Source: an uncultured Spartobacteria bacterium
Lineage (GTDB): Bacteria > Verrucomicrobiota > Verrucomicrobiia > Chthoniobacterales > JAATET01
DNA: 10,266 nucleotides
Assembly (NCBI GenBank): GCA_938011325.1
Contig: CALLUD010000018.1
Span: 1 to 10,266 of the forward strand
Direction of reading: 5' to 3'
Positions 1 through 7,500 of this stretch are shown here, in pieces. Both the position numbers and the translations under genes were made by a program. Position 1 is the first letter of the stretch. Each line of letters opens with the position of its first letter. The notes beneath the pieces are model-generated. The model did not search any database. It saw only the letters and a list, made by a program, of their open reading frames with translations, and had not been told where the DNA came from.

Positions 1-56
1 TGTATCGCCTGCACTTCCCGCTGCTCGCCCTCGCGACCTACCGGAAGATGCTGTAA
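1..56 (+). CDS. C-terminal end of an unidentified protein (partial)
   Basis: A frame open from the window edge ends in TAA at 54-56 and reads YRLHFPLLALATYRKML. The hydrophobic stretch HFPLLALA followed by basic residues could be the end of a membrane or other protein, but 17 codons are too few to name a family. It converges with the minus-strand CRISPR array. A short inverted repeat, CTGCG-AAG-CGCAG at 66-78, lies 9 bases after the stop and could help end transcription, although no T-run follows. That this is coding at all is inferred only from the frame and the position of the stop. Confidence 0.35.
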   Translation, partial: YRLHFPLLALATYRKML

Positions 57-91
57 CCGCTCGCTCTGCGAAGCGCAGGCGAACCAACCGC

Positions 92-112
92 GGTGCTCTC
101 ACATCGTGCGGG
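92..112 (-). repeat. Degenerate terminal CRISPR repeat (candidate)
   Basis: On the plus strand the segment GGTGCTCTCACATCG-TGCGGG aligns to the second half of the 36-bp repeat (CAGTCTCGCTGACATCG...GCGCGGG) if about 7 bases are lost. It sits 38 bp before the first intact repeat, which is a normal spacer length for this array. Decay of the repeat at the end far from the leader is common in CRISPR arrays. The match is partial and could be chance. Confidence 0.4.
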
Positions 113-150
113 AGTAGGGAAGGAATCGAACCCCCGACACGAGGAACATC
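113..150 (-). other. Oldest spacer, tRNA T-arm-like
   Basis: This 38-bp segment lies between the degenerate repeat and the first intact repeat. Its minus strand contains GGGGGTTCGATTCCTTC, which fits a tRNA T-arm: a 5-bp stem with two G-U pairs around the loop TTCGATT. It continues into CCTACT, as an acceptor 3' strand would. It cannot be an intact tRNA gene, because the 5' half would fall inside the CRISPR repeat. It is either a spacer taken from a tRNA 3' end (or from an element attachment site copying one), or a tRNA fragment abutting the array. Confidence 0.45.
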
Positions 151-1757
151 CCGCCTCAGTCTCGCTGACATCGCATCGAGCGCGGGGGGGAGGCGTTTCA
201 TGGTCTGGAGTTTCAAGGTCTGCCGCCTCAGTCTCGCTGACATCGCATCGAGCGCGGGTGGCGGAACCACATCGGACATCACGTTCAGTGGTGTCCGCCT
301 CAGTCTCGCTGACATCGCATCGAGCGCGGGCGTGCTGTTCTGGTTGATCTCGATCTTCTTCGACGCCGCCTCAGTCTCGCTGACATCGCATCGAGCGCGG
401 GACGACCTCACGCATCAGGAGGGCGGATCCGCGGCCCGCCTCAGTCTCGCTGACATCGCATCGAGCGCGGGCTTGTCGAGCGATTGACCGTCCACACCGT
501 CGAGTTCCGCCTCAGTCTCGCTGACATCGCATCGAGCGCGGGGCAGTCTCCCTGGATCAGCTCAAGGCTCTGGCGTTCCGCCTCAATCTCGCTGACATCG
601 CATCGAGCGCGGGAACGTGCCGCCGGCGGCGACAATGCGATACTTGCACCCCCGCCTCAGTCTCGCTGACATCGCATCGAGCGCGGGCTCGACGGTGAGT
701 CGCCAGGTATCGTCCTCCATCTGCCGCCTCAGTCTCGCTGACATCGCATCGAGCGCGGGTGCCGAAGCACGAGGCGAACGCGAAACCGACCGCCCCGCCT
801 CAGTCTCGCTGACATCGCATCGAGCGCGGGCTTCATCGAGGCCGCGAAGCCGGTGCCTGGCAAGGTCCGCCTCAGTCTCGCTGACATCGCATCGAGCGCG
901 GGGATCACGCGCTCGGCGGCGCCCGGATGGACATTCTCCCGCCTCAGTCTCGCTGACATCGCATCGAGCGCGGGAGCGGTGACCCGGATGACTTGACCGT
1001 CGAGGAGTTCCGCCTCAGTCTCGCTGACATCGCATCGAGCGCGGGAGTCTCGCCGCGCAGGAGAAAGCGATGATTCGCGACCGCCTCAGTCTCGCTGACA
1101 TCGCATCGAGCGCGGGGGCCAGGCTCTTGCTTTCGATGTCGTCGGCAAGGGTCCGCCTCAGTCTCGCTGACATCGCATCGAGCGCGGGTGATACTGCTCA
1201 TACGCGATCCCGTCGATGTCGACCGCCTCAGTCTCGCTGACATCGCATCGAGCGCGGGCCTTCACGTCCTGCCAGATTTCCTCGGCGAGAGCGCCGCCTC
1301 AGTCTCGCTGACATCGCATCGAGCGCGGGAGAAGTCGGAGAGCCTCTTGAATGACGCGGCTTTGCCGCCTCAGTCTCGCTGACATCGCATCGAGCGCGGG
1401 CGCGCGCGGGTGACGAGAGAATCCTGGATGAATCGCCGCCTCAGTCTCGCTGACATCGCATCGAGCGCGGGCCGCAGAGCAGGAGGCTGCATTCCGTATT
1501 TTGGCGCACCGCCTCAGTCTCGCTGACATCGCATCGAGCGCGGGGTTCACAGGTGGCGCACGATCACTCCGAGCGCTGCCGCCTCAGTCTCGCTGACATC
1601 GCATCGAGCGCGGGCTTGATGCCGAAGGTCATCTCCCACTCCTTGTTCTTCCGCCTCAGTCTCGCTGACATCGCATCGAGCGCGGGATTCTTGCCGAGGT
1701 AAGCAATAACCTTCTTGTGCTCCGCCTCAGTCTCGCTGACATCGCATCGAGCGCGGG
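151..1757 (-). CRISPR. Type V-B CRISPR array, 23 repeats and 22 spacers
   Basis: A 36-bp repeat starts at 151, 223, 295, 366, 436, 507, 578, 652, 724, 795, 867, 939, 1010, 1081, 1153, 1223, 1294, 1365, 1436, 1509, 1579, 1651 and 1722. Spacers are 34-38 bp and all look different. On the minus strand the repeat begins CCCGCGCTCG and ends ACTGAGGCGG. The only repeat variant I see is in the seventh copy, where plus-strand base 586 is A instead of G. Minus-strand transcription is inferred from three things: all cas genes run that way, the anti-repeat upstream is complementary to this strand, and the decayed repeat lies at the low-coordinate end. The leader side is then 1757 and the newest spacer is 1687-1721. 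All open frames through this array come from repeat translation and are not genes. Confidence 0.97.
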
Positions 1758-1798
1758 AGCCTGGCATTCAACCCCTTGCTGTTCAGCTCGATTCATAT

Positions 1799-1812
1799 GC
1801 TCTTGCGAGAGC
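1799..1812 (-). repeat. Small leader hairpin
   Basis: GCTCT-TGCG-AGAGC on the plus strand forms a perfect 5-bp stem with a 4-base loop, 41 bp from the first repeat. Its role is unknown. It could affect Cas1-Cas2 docking or the 5' end of the pre-crRNA. Confidence 0.4.
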
Positions 1813-1825
1813 CCAGCGTTAGGAG

Positions 1826-1860
1826 GGCGCCAAAAGGATATCCAGACGCACTTTTGCGCC
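1826..1860 (-). repeat. Bulged 10-bp inverted repeat between tracrRNA and array
   Basis: Plus-strand arms GGCGCCAAAAG (1826-1836) and CTTTTGCGCC (1851-1860) pair over 10 bp with one extra base in the first arm. The loop is 14 bases. The palindrome GGATATCC (1836-1843) overlaps the inner edge of the first arm. It lies about 45 bp past the anti-repeat in the minus direction, so it could end or stabilise the tracrRNA, though no U-run follows. It could equally be a leader element. Confidence 0.5.
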
Positions 1861-1889
1861 GGAACTCTCTGAACGAGCATTCCTTCAGC

Positions 1890-2012
1890 GGCCCTCTCGC
1901 AGTGTCGCGCTCGCGATGTCAATGAGCTGGTTTCCCAATGGCGGAAGGAAACTGGTCGGTGGCCCGTGGCCGTAGGAAGAATGCGCCGCCGGAGCCGCCG
2001 GAGGCAATCCAA
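1890..2012 (-). ncRNA. Candidate tracrRNA of the type V-B system
   Basis: Cas12b needs a tracrRNA whose 3' part pairs with the crRNA repeat. In minus orientation, 1906-1926 carries an anti-repeat: it pairs 8 bp with repeat segment CGCGCTCG, skips ATG in the repeat, pairs 8 bp with CGATGTCA, and after a 2-base mismatch pairs 3 more with GAG. Just upstream is a hairpin with stem GTTTCC/GGAAAC (1930-1935 with 1947-1952). Its loop shows CCGCC (1940-1944), complementary to the GGCGG that ends the repeat, much like the second repeat pairing in the Alicyclobacillus acidoterrestris (Aac) complex. Further 5' is a GC-rich hairpin (1985-2005). The body-then-anti-repeat order matches Aac tracrRNA. Both ends are estimates: the 5' end is placed just after the cas2 stop, and no clear promoter or terminator is seen. 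Confidence 0.65.
1985..2005 (-). repeat. GC-rich hairpin and 9-bp direct repeat in tracrRNA 5' region
   Basis: The plus strand has GCCGCCGGA twice in tandem followed by GGC. The minus-strand RNA can fold as GCC-CCGG with CCGG-GGC around a 5-base loop, with one mismatch. It lies 10 bp past the cas2 stop codon, so it could be the 5' stem of the tracrRNA or a 3' end structure for the cas mRNA. Confidence 0.45.
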
Positions 2013-2015
2013 AAT

Positions 2016-2309
2016 TCAGACGACTGTCACGCGCGAGCGCGAAACATAGGGCTGGCCGATCGTCTCGATCCGGAGCGACGAATCAGCGGCGGCCGGTCCG
2101 AGGGAGACAAACATCACCTGGTCATGTTCGGTATTGATAATCTCGCTCAAGGCCTGACGCAGCTGCTGAAAACGCAGTTCATCGAGCGGGCACTCGAAAA
2201 TGGAAAACTGAAGGCGCGAGCCGAAGGATTTCACCGTCTTCTCGACGCGGCGAAGGCGTTTGTCATTCGCGATGTCGTAGCAGACGAGATAGCGGGATCG
2301 GCCGGCCAT
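2016..2309 (-). CDS. cas2: CRISPR-associated protein Cas2
   Basis: This 97-residue protein has the usual Cas2 length. It opens MAGRSRYLVCYDIANDKRLR, the first beta strand of the ferredoxin-like fold, with the conserved aspartate at D12. The segments RVEKTVKSFGSRLQFSIFEC and DQVMFVSLG fit the later Cas2 strands and helices. Cas2 dimers bridge two Cas1 dimers in the spacer integration complex. I start it at the ATG at 2309. A TTG start at 2342 would add 11 residues (MKFQISNSTSP) that come from an AT-rich 21-bp repeat, not from the family. No Shine-Dalgarno sequence is visible before 2309. It lies downstream of cas4-cas1 and the decayed four-helix-bundle gene, and is followed by the tracrRNA candidate and the array. 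Confidence 0.93.
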   Translation of the reverse strand: MAGRSRYLVCYDIANDKRLRRVEKTVKSFGSRLQFSIFECPLDELRFQQLRQALSEIINTEHDQVMFVSLGPAAADSSLRIETIGQPYVSRSRVTVV

Positions 2310-2320
2310 AGGGGAGGTGG

Positions 2321-2351
2321 AATTTGAGATCTGAAATTTCAAATTTGAGAT
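2321..2351 (-). repeat. AT-rich 21-bp-period repeat before cas2
   Basis: AATTTGAGAT occurs at 2321-2330 and again at 2342-2351, exactly 21 bp apart, with the 10-bp palindrome TGAAATTTCA (2332-2341) between. It is much more AT-rich than its surroundings. Because 21 is a multiple of three, it reads through as heptads on the minus strand (ISNLKFQ ISNSTSP), spanning the end of the decayed gene and the region before the cas2 ATG. Confidence 0.6.
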
Positions 2352-2612
2352 TTTCGCGACTTGCGCACGATCTCGGTAAGCTTGCCCTGGAATTCATTGG
2401 CCCGTCTTTTTTGATCTGCCAGTCGCCGGGTTTTCTCGGTGAGGTGGCGCTGGCCCTTGATCTCGCAGTTCTGCAAATGGTCCGCCCCGGCACGAAGCTG
2501 GCGCAAACACGATTCGGCAAGGGATACCAGATTGGAAATCCGCCTTTTCATCTTCGTAAAGCCGTGCGGAATCCTTCCATACCGGGAAATCTTCAAAACG
2601 CTCGTAGGTCAT
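2339..2612 (-). pseudogene. Decayed four-helix-bundle protein gene (S23/IVS-protein family)
   Basis: An ATG at 2612, 11 bp after the cas1 stop, begins MTYERFEDFPVWKDSARLYED. This matches the N-terminal signature of four-helix-bundle proteins of the 23S rRNA intervening-sequence family (typically M-YERFEDLPVWK). The next family segment does not follow in that frame. In another minus frame, from about 2552, comes KRRISNLVSLAESCLRQLRAGADHLQNCEIKGQRHLTEKTRR, which matches the C-terminal part of the same family as I recall it in Verrucomicrobia, ending in TGA at 2339. The central roughly 60-70 residues, including the RYSLRDQ and SNNIAEG blocks, are missing. This fits an internal deletion with a frame change. 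The C-terminal frame alone could give an 85-residue peptide from 2596, but it would lack the N-terminal helix. Confidence 0.72.
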
Positions 2613-2623
2613 GGATGGCAAAC

Positions 2624-4477
2624 TTACCTCGTGGTGAATCCCGTGTAGCCCTGCGCCTCTCCGCGAACGAATCGCCAGAGCTGTCGTGCCTGCACCTCGA
2701 ACATTCGCCGGTAGCTCATCTTGTAATCGAAGACCGGATGGCTGACCTCCGTGTCGAGCCGTCGAAAATAACCCTCCCAATAGGCACGGCGGCCATTCTC
2801 GTTGAGGAAAACGCCGGATGCGCTGGATATGAAGTCGCCCGGACGCAGTTCGCCTCGATTTACAAGACTGATTGCCAGGCTGTCGGCAACCAGAGGGCGA
2901 AATTCCTCCATGAGATCGAGAGCGAGCGCAGGGCGTCCGTAACGGGGCTGGTGGAAGAAACCGAGAAATGGATCGAGCCCTACCGTGTGGCATACGCCGG
3001 TGAGTTCCTTCGCAAGAATGCTGTAACCCATTGACAGCAGAGCGTTGATCGGATCGCGAGGCGGCCGACGATTGCGCCGCGAGAAATCGAAGTTCCATTG
3101 CGCCCGATCGCCGAGCATCGAGGCAAAATGCTCGAAATACAGCGCCGCAGCGGCCCCCTCGATTCCCAGCAGCTCCCGCGCATCCGCGGCATCCGGGCAA
3201 CGGTCGCGCAGCCGCGCCAGAGCGCGAAGCGTGCTGTCGGGAGCGTCCCCATTGCGCATGAGCAATACACGCTGGTTGTGAATTTTCGCCCGCACAACCT
3301 CCGCAGAAAGCCGCAATCGCATTCCCGGCTCCCCGAAGAGCCGATACTGGCCCAATCGCGCATCGACGCCCGATGCGGGCAACCCACGCAGCAACCCGAG
3401 AAACCGTCCCGCCGGCGAAAAATAGGCAACATCGAGATCGCGATCGAGAAACGCCTGCGTCGCCTGCGCGGTCACCTGGATCGCTCCGTAGAGATAAATG
3501 GCCGAAATCTGCTCCACGGGAAGTTTCGCGAGTTGCTCCGATTTCGTGGAAACGATCACTTCGCCGCCACGCAGGCCGACCGTAGCCCCGGGCGTCTGCA
3601 CCACCAGAATCTCGCCATCATCCGCAGGTGGACGCGGCGCCCGTGTCGTCTCCGGAGGTGTGGCGTCCGGCTGCGCCCAATGCGCGGACTCGTTCGGCAG
3701 ACAAACGGGATAGGCGGAACAGTAGAGGCAGCGGGGATCATCTTTCAGCGGGGGCGGGCAACGCCCTGCAGCCGCCACGGCACGGGCTTCAGCAAGCAGC
3801 TCCCGGCAACGGTTTTTCGCCGGCCCGCCCAGGTCCACCGGCACCCGCCGCTTGTCCGCCGCATAGTAAATCCATCCCGCCGAGACGCGCTGGCCACCCG
3901 CCTCGATCAGCATCGCGTAGGCGACCACCTGCACCGCATCGTATTCCTTGGCCACCCGCTCGTTGCGCTCGTTTCGAGCGGCGCTGCCCTTTTTGTAATC
4001 GATGATTTCGACGCCGTTCTCTCCGCCTTCGATCACGTCGATCGCACCAGCGAGTCCCAACGATTCGTCGGCAAGATGCAGGTTGCGGATCGTCCGGCCT
4101 TCCGGCACGTCCAGCGAGTCCGCATTCACGAGCCGGGTGGGGGAGTCCGCCTTGCGGTGCGCCCCGACCCCTTCCACTGTGTCGGCATTCTCGACAAAGA
4201 TGTTCTCGACCCACTGGTAATAAAACAGGCGTGCGCAATAGACGAAATTGTGCAGCCGGCGCACCGGCATGAGCGGCGGCGGCTCGACGGCTTGCACCAC
4301 CGGCAAAAGCGACTCTTCCACCGGCGCAACGTTCTCCGATTCCAGCGCCTTTCGGATCGTATCGCGAATGAACTCCTGCAGATGCGAAAACGGGAACTCG
4401 GATTGCTCCGGCTCGCGGGAAAGGCGATCCCCTCGGCGTTCGCCTTTACCCGAACCCGTCCTGGAGGTGCGCGGCAC
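2624..4477 (-). CDS. cas4-cas1: Fused Cas4-Cas1 adaptation protein
   Basis: This 617-residue fusion has an N-terminal Cas4 nuclease and a C-terminal Cas1 integrase, an arrangement known in type V-B. The Cas4 part (about 65-265) has LHNFVYCARLFYYQW with C81, GAIDV with D147, EIIDYKKG with D160 and K162, QVVAY with Q183, and the terminal cysteines C250, C253 and C259. These supply the PD-(D/E)XK site and the four iron-sulphur ligands. Cas1 (about 288-617) has the metal ligands E440 (LGIEGAAAALYF), H509 (GFFHQ) and D521 (ALDLMEEFRP). Cas4 trims prespacers and checks the PAM; Cas1 with Cas2 integrates them. About 65 residues precede the Cas4 core, more than Cas4 needs. The GTG start at 4477 is supported by AGGAA seven bases upstream. 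It lies 56 bp after cas12b. Confidence 0.95.
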   Translation of the reverse strand: MPRTSRTGSGKGERRGDRLSREPEQSEFPFSHLQEFIRDTIRKALESENVAPVEESLLPVVQAVEPPPLMPVRRLHNFVYCARLFYYQWVENIFVENADTVEGVGAHRKADSPTRLVNADSLDVPEGRTIRNLHLADESLGLAGAIDVIEGGENGVEIIDYKKGSAARNERNERVAKEYDAVQVVAYAMLIEAGGQRVSAGWIYYAADKRRVPVDLGGPAKNRCRELLAEARAVAAAGRCPPPLKDDPRCLYCSAYPVCLPNESAHWAQPDATPPETTRAPRPPADDGEILVVQTPGATVGLRGGEVIVSTKSEQLAKLPVEQISAIYLYGAIQVTAQATQAFLDRDLDVAYFSPAGRFLGLLRGLPASGVDARLGQYRLFGEPGMRLRLSAEVVRAKIHNQRVLLMRNGDAPDSTLRALARLRDRCPDAADARELLGIEGAAAALYFEHFASMLGDRAQWNFDFSRRNRRPPRDPINALLSMGYSILAKELTGVCHTVGLDPFLGFFHQPRYGRPALALDLMEEFRPLVADSLAISLVNRGELRPGDFISSASGVFLNENGRRAYWEGYFRRLDTEVSHPVFDYKMSYRRMFEVQARQLWRFVRGEAQGYTGFTTR

Positions 4478-4484
4478 GAAGAGG

Positions 4485-4489
4485 TTCCT
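4485..4489 (-). promoter_or_regulatory. Ribosome binding site of cas4-cas1
   Basis: The minus strand reads AGGAA, then seven bases, then GTG at 4477. It is the clearest Shine-Dalgarno-like sequence among the cas genes here. It decides for the GTG start over the internal ATG at residue 70, which would cut into the start of the Cas4 domain. Confidence 0.6.
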
Positions 4490-4533
4490 AACGGAAACCG
4501 GACGCCTCAGGCAAGCTTTGGCTGCATACGAAA

Positions 4534-7500
4534 TTACATTGGAATCTCGTCATCAGGGTCGGGCGTCAGTGCACCCTCCACAGCATCAGAAAGGGGAATG
4601 CCCCATTTCTCAAGGCGACGGCGGTTTAACCTGTTGCAGTAACGAAACTCCAACCTTCTGATCGTGCCCCAGAGGCCCTTGCTTGTCGCGAGCGGCGTAT
4701 CCCAGTTCGTTGCTTTTACCTTCTCAAAGAGGGCTACTTTTCCAAGGTCCACGAAGATATTCGTCCTCCGTAGGTCTTCCTCATCCTCGTCATGCTCGGT
4801 GGGGTGCTGCGATGTGTTGACGACCTCAAAAGTGACGGGCTTTTGGAAGCGCGCCGCGTCGCGCTTGCTCGGCTTTGGATTTTTGACAGAGCCGACAAAC
4901 GTCAGCACCCCATTTTCAGTCTGGCATCGCAACCGCGGCAGCAAGTCGTGCATATCCGGTGCAGCGACTGCACGCAGGGCGAGGTTGCATGCGGCATTAA
5001 GATCCGCGTCGTCTGTTAATTCTTCAGGTCGTTGCGAATGGAACTGGTGAGCAGCGACAAATCGTGGCCCGCCACGAGCAGGAACAATCAATCGAAGATC
5101 AGTGCGTCCCGCGCTTTCCAACGCGTCCAGCATCTTTTGTAATTCCGCGAATTCCGGCCCAGATCGCTGGGTTCTACCCATGAAGTGAGTCTGGCCGGGG
5201 CCAATTTCCCTTGCGCGAAAACCTGCCAGACCGGTGCGGGAGCAGAATTTGGACGTATAAGCGGCCGGTGTCTCCAGGACTGGAATTCCATAGGGCTCGC
5301 AAAGCTGCTTTAGCTTTTCCGTGATCGCGCGATGGCACCATTTCATCAGGCGCGAATTTTCCGAAGGTCCACGATCCAAGCTCGTCCGATAGCGAGTAAG
5401 ATCCTCGAGAACGATGAAATCCACCGGTTTCCTCCCCGGAATGACCTCATATTCGCCATGCATATCCCGAAGGCGGCGTTCGTGGTCGGGCAGTGAGTGA
5501 GCCTTCAGCCGCACTCCCAACGCTTTAGCGAGGATCAGGTGAGCTGTTTGGTTGATTCGCTGCTCTTTGAGGGAATCCAATTTTTCGGCGAGAGCAGGGC
5601 AGGGATCGGGAGCCTCCATCCCACGCGCGCTTCTACCCATCGTTGCCTTTTCTCCTGGAGCTCTTTGCAAGGCTCGATTCAGTGATTGCAAACGCCGTCG
5701 GAGTTCTTCGAGTTGTTCGATACGTGCAATGGAAAGTCCGCGTTGACCACGAATCTTGGGTCGTTCCTCGCCGATGTCGTCTTCCGTTTGGCGCAGGATC
5801 CAGTTCTTTCCGTGTTCGCGCTGCACCCATTCCCACCTACGTCCTCGCAAAGGCAGAATGCGATTCGCGAGGAGGACGATCTCTTTTTTGAGCAACTCCT
5901 GATGATCAAGGATGGCGAGTCGCAGTGACTCCATCAGCGGGGCGATGGATTTGTCGGACGCCCATTTCTTCCAATCCGCCCGAGATTCCTTTTCGCCAAT
6001 TTCCTGGAGAACCTCCGAGACTCGAGAAGTGTCGCCTTCCCGAAGAAAACGCAGCCAACGATTCAACTCCGTGTTGCGACCTTGTGCGCGTCGGAAAATT
6101 CGAAGCATTCGATCATTCTGTTCCGGAAACGACAGATTCTCGATCTGCGCATGGAGATAGTCGTCCACTGGAATGTGGAAAACCTTCAACCAACGTTCGA
6201 AGTCGGCGGTTTCTTCCGGATCCGGCAACCGACCCTTTGATCCATAAGGCTCCTCTTTCCAGATGCCTGCCTCCAAGATCTTCATATCCTCTCCGGGCAA
6301 TCGGAGGAGTTCGCGTCCGTTATCGAGCAGACGGGCTTTCCACGGCTTTCCCTCGGCATAGCCGATAAGGCGCTCCTGACCGACTGGCTCGCCGGGCAGA
6401 AACTCCATCAACGCGATGGCGGCACAAGCACGGGTTCCCAAGTCCGCGGCAAGGCAGGTGAATGGCTTTTCCCGTCGCCACCATGCCTTCTCATGGTATT
6501 TGGCATCCATGGTTGATGGCCAATGAAGATGAATGGATTTGTCACGAGTGCCGTTGAACTGCCCACGCCAGAGGTCTTGCTTTCCGAGAAGCACCATCAA
6601 CTTTTCCGGTTCTACGTTGATGGGGAAATTCAGCAGATAGCGTAGCCCGTTCTTTCCCGGCTCCGGCATGAGTGCAACGGCGTGGTCGGCGATGTCTTGC
6701 GTGCATTCTTCGGGTAAACCAAGCGCCTCCATCATCGGCTGAATCCAAGGCGCTTCAGTGAGGTTATCCGCCCCCTCGACGCCTCGCAGCCGATCTCGGC
6801 GCAAACGTGGCGCGCTGTAATGAAGCAACGCGCGGGTTTCCTGCCAGATGCCACCGACGGTTTTCACCGCCACCGATACCTCGACCGTGAGCGAATCCTT
6901 GCGATGCTTGATCTTCGATCGACCACTTAAATCGGAGAACATGAACAACCGGCGCGATTCCCTTGCATCGGCAGGGGTAAAACGAATTGGCTCCCGCAGT
7001 CGCTTCGCCTCCTCATCGAAACCCAGATAGTCGCGGTAGGTGGCCAAGATGTTATCCGACCAATCGTGCGCAGCCCGTTCTGCACGTTGTGCTTCCGTCG
7101 GCCTTTGCCACAGGCACCAGTAATCCCGATTCGTTACCAGTGCCTCGAACAAGCGGGCATCTCCCATTTCGTCGCGATGCTCCGTCTGGAATTTCGCCAG
7201 CGCGCCCTTGAGCTTCCGGGCTTTCTCAGTGCTAAAGGGTTCTCCGGGTTCGACGATCTGGTGAAACTTTTCCGTCAGCTTCGTCCATCCGCGTAGACGG
7301 CGACGGGAAAGCGTAATCGATGGAGCATCTGCATCCGTGAGTTCCAGATCCTTGACCTGTTCTTCAAGCAGCTTCTTCACCCCGGCGATGCGTGGATCGC
7401 CGTTGATGCGGTGAGGAGGCTCCGACTCCTCCGCTCCCTCTGGATCTTCCCATTTGGCGTGAAGCCCTTCCATGTAAGCGATCGCGGCCTCATATTTTAG

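Larger units (their letters stand above)
1758..1889 (-). promoter_or_regulatory. Probable CRISPR leader
   Basis: This non-coding stretch directly precedes the first repeat in the inferred direction of transcription, where the leader and array promoter are expected. It contains a 10-bp inverted repeat with one bulge (1826-1860), a small GCTCT/AGAGC hairpin (1799-1812) and the 8-bp palindrome GGATATCC (1836-1843). No convincing -35/-10 pair is visible. The leader assignment rests on position; the hairpins are seen directly. Confidence 0.5.

Noticed and set aside
93..1767. Many open frames on both strands with recurring peptides such as RLSLADIASSAG and ARCDVSETEA
   Set aside because: They are translations of the 36-bp CRISPR repeat; repeat-plus-spacer lengths keep frames open by chance.
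1816..1825. GCGTTAGGA in the leader as an attC core
   Set aside because: The last base breaks GTTRRRY and there is no matching partner arm.
2310..2342. TTG start for cas2 at 2342
   Set aside because: The 11 extra residues come from the AT-rich 21-bp repeat; the ATG at 2309 gives the normal Cas2 N-terminus.
4503..4510. CGCCTCAG between cas12b and cas4-cas1, identical to 8 bases of the repeat, as a possible second anti-repeat
   Set aside because: Only 8 bases match and no further pairing or structure is nearby; expected by chance.
3098..4642. A 514-residue plus-strand open frame
   Set aside because: It lies antisense to cas4-cas1, is Arg-rich and low in complexity, and is a typical shadow in GC-rich DNA.
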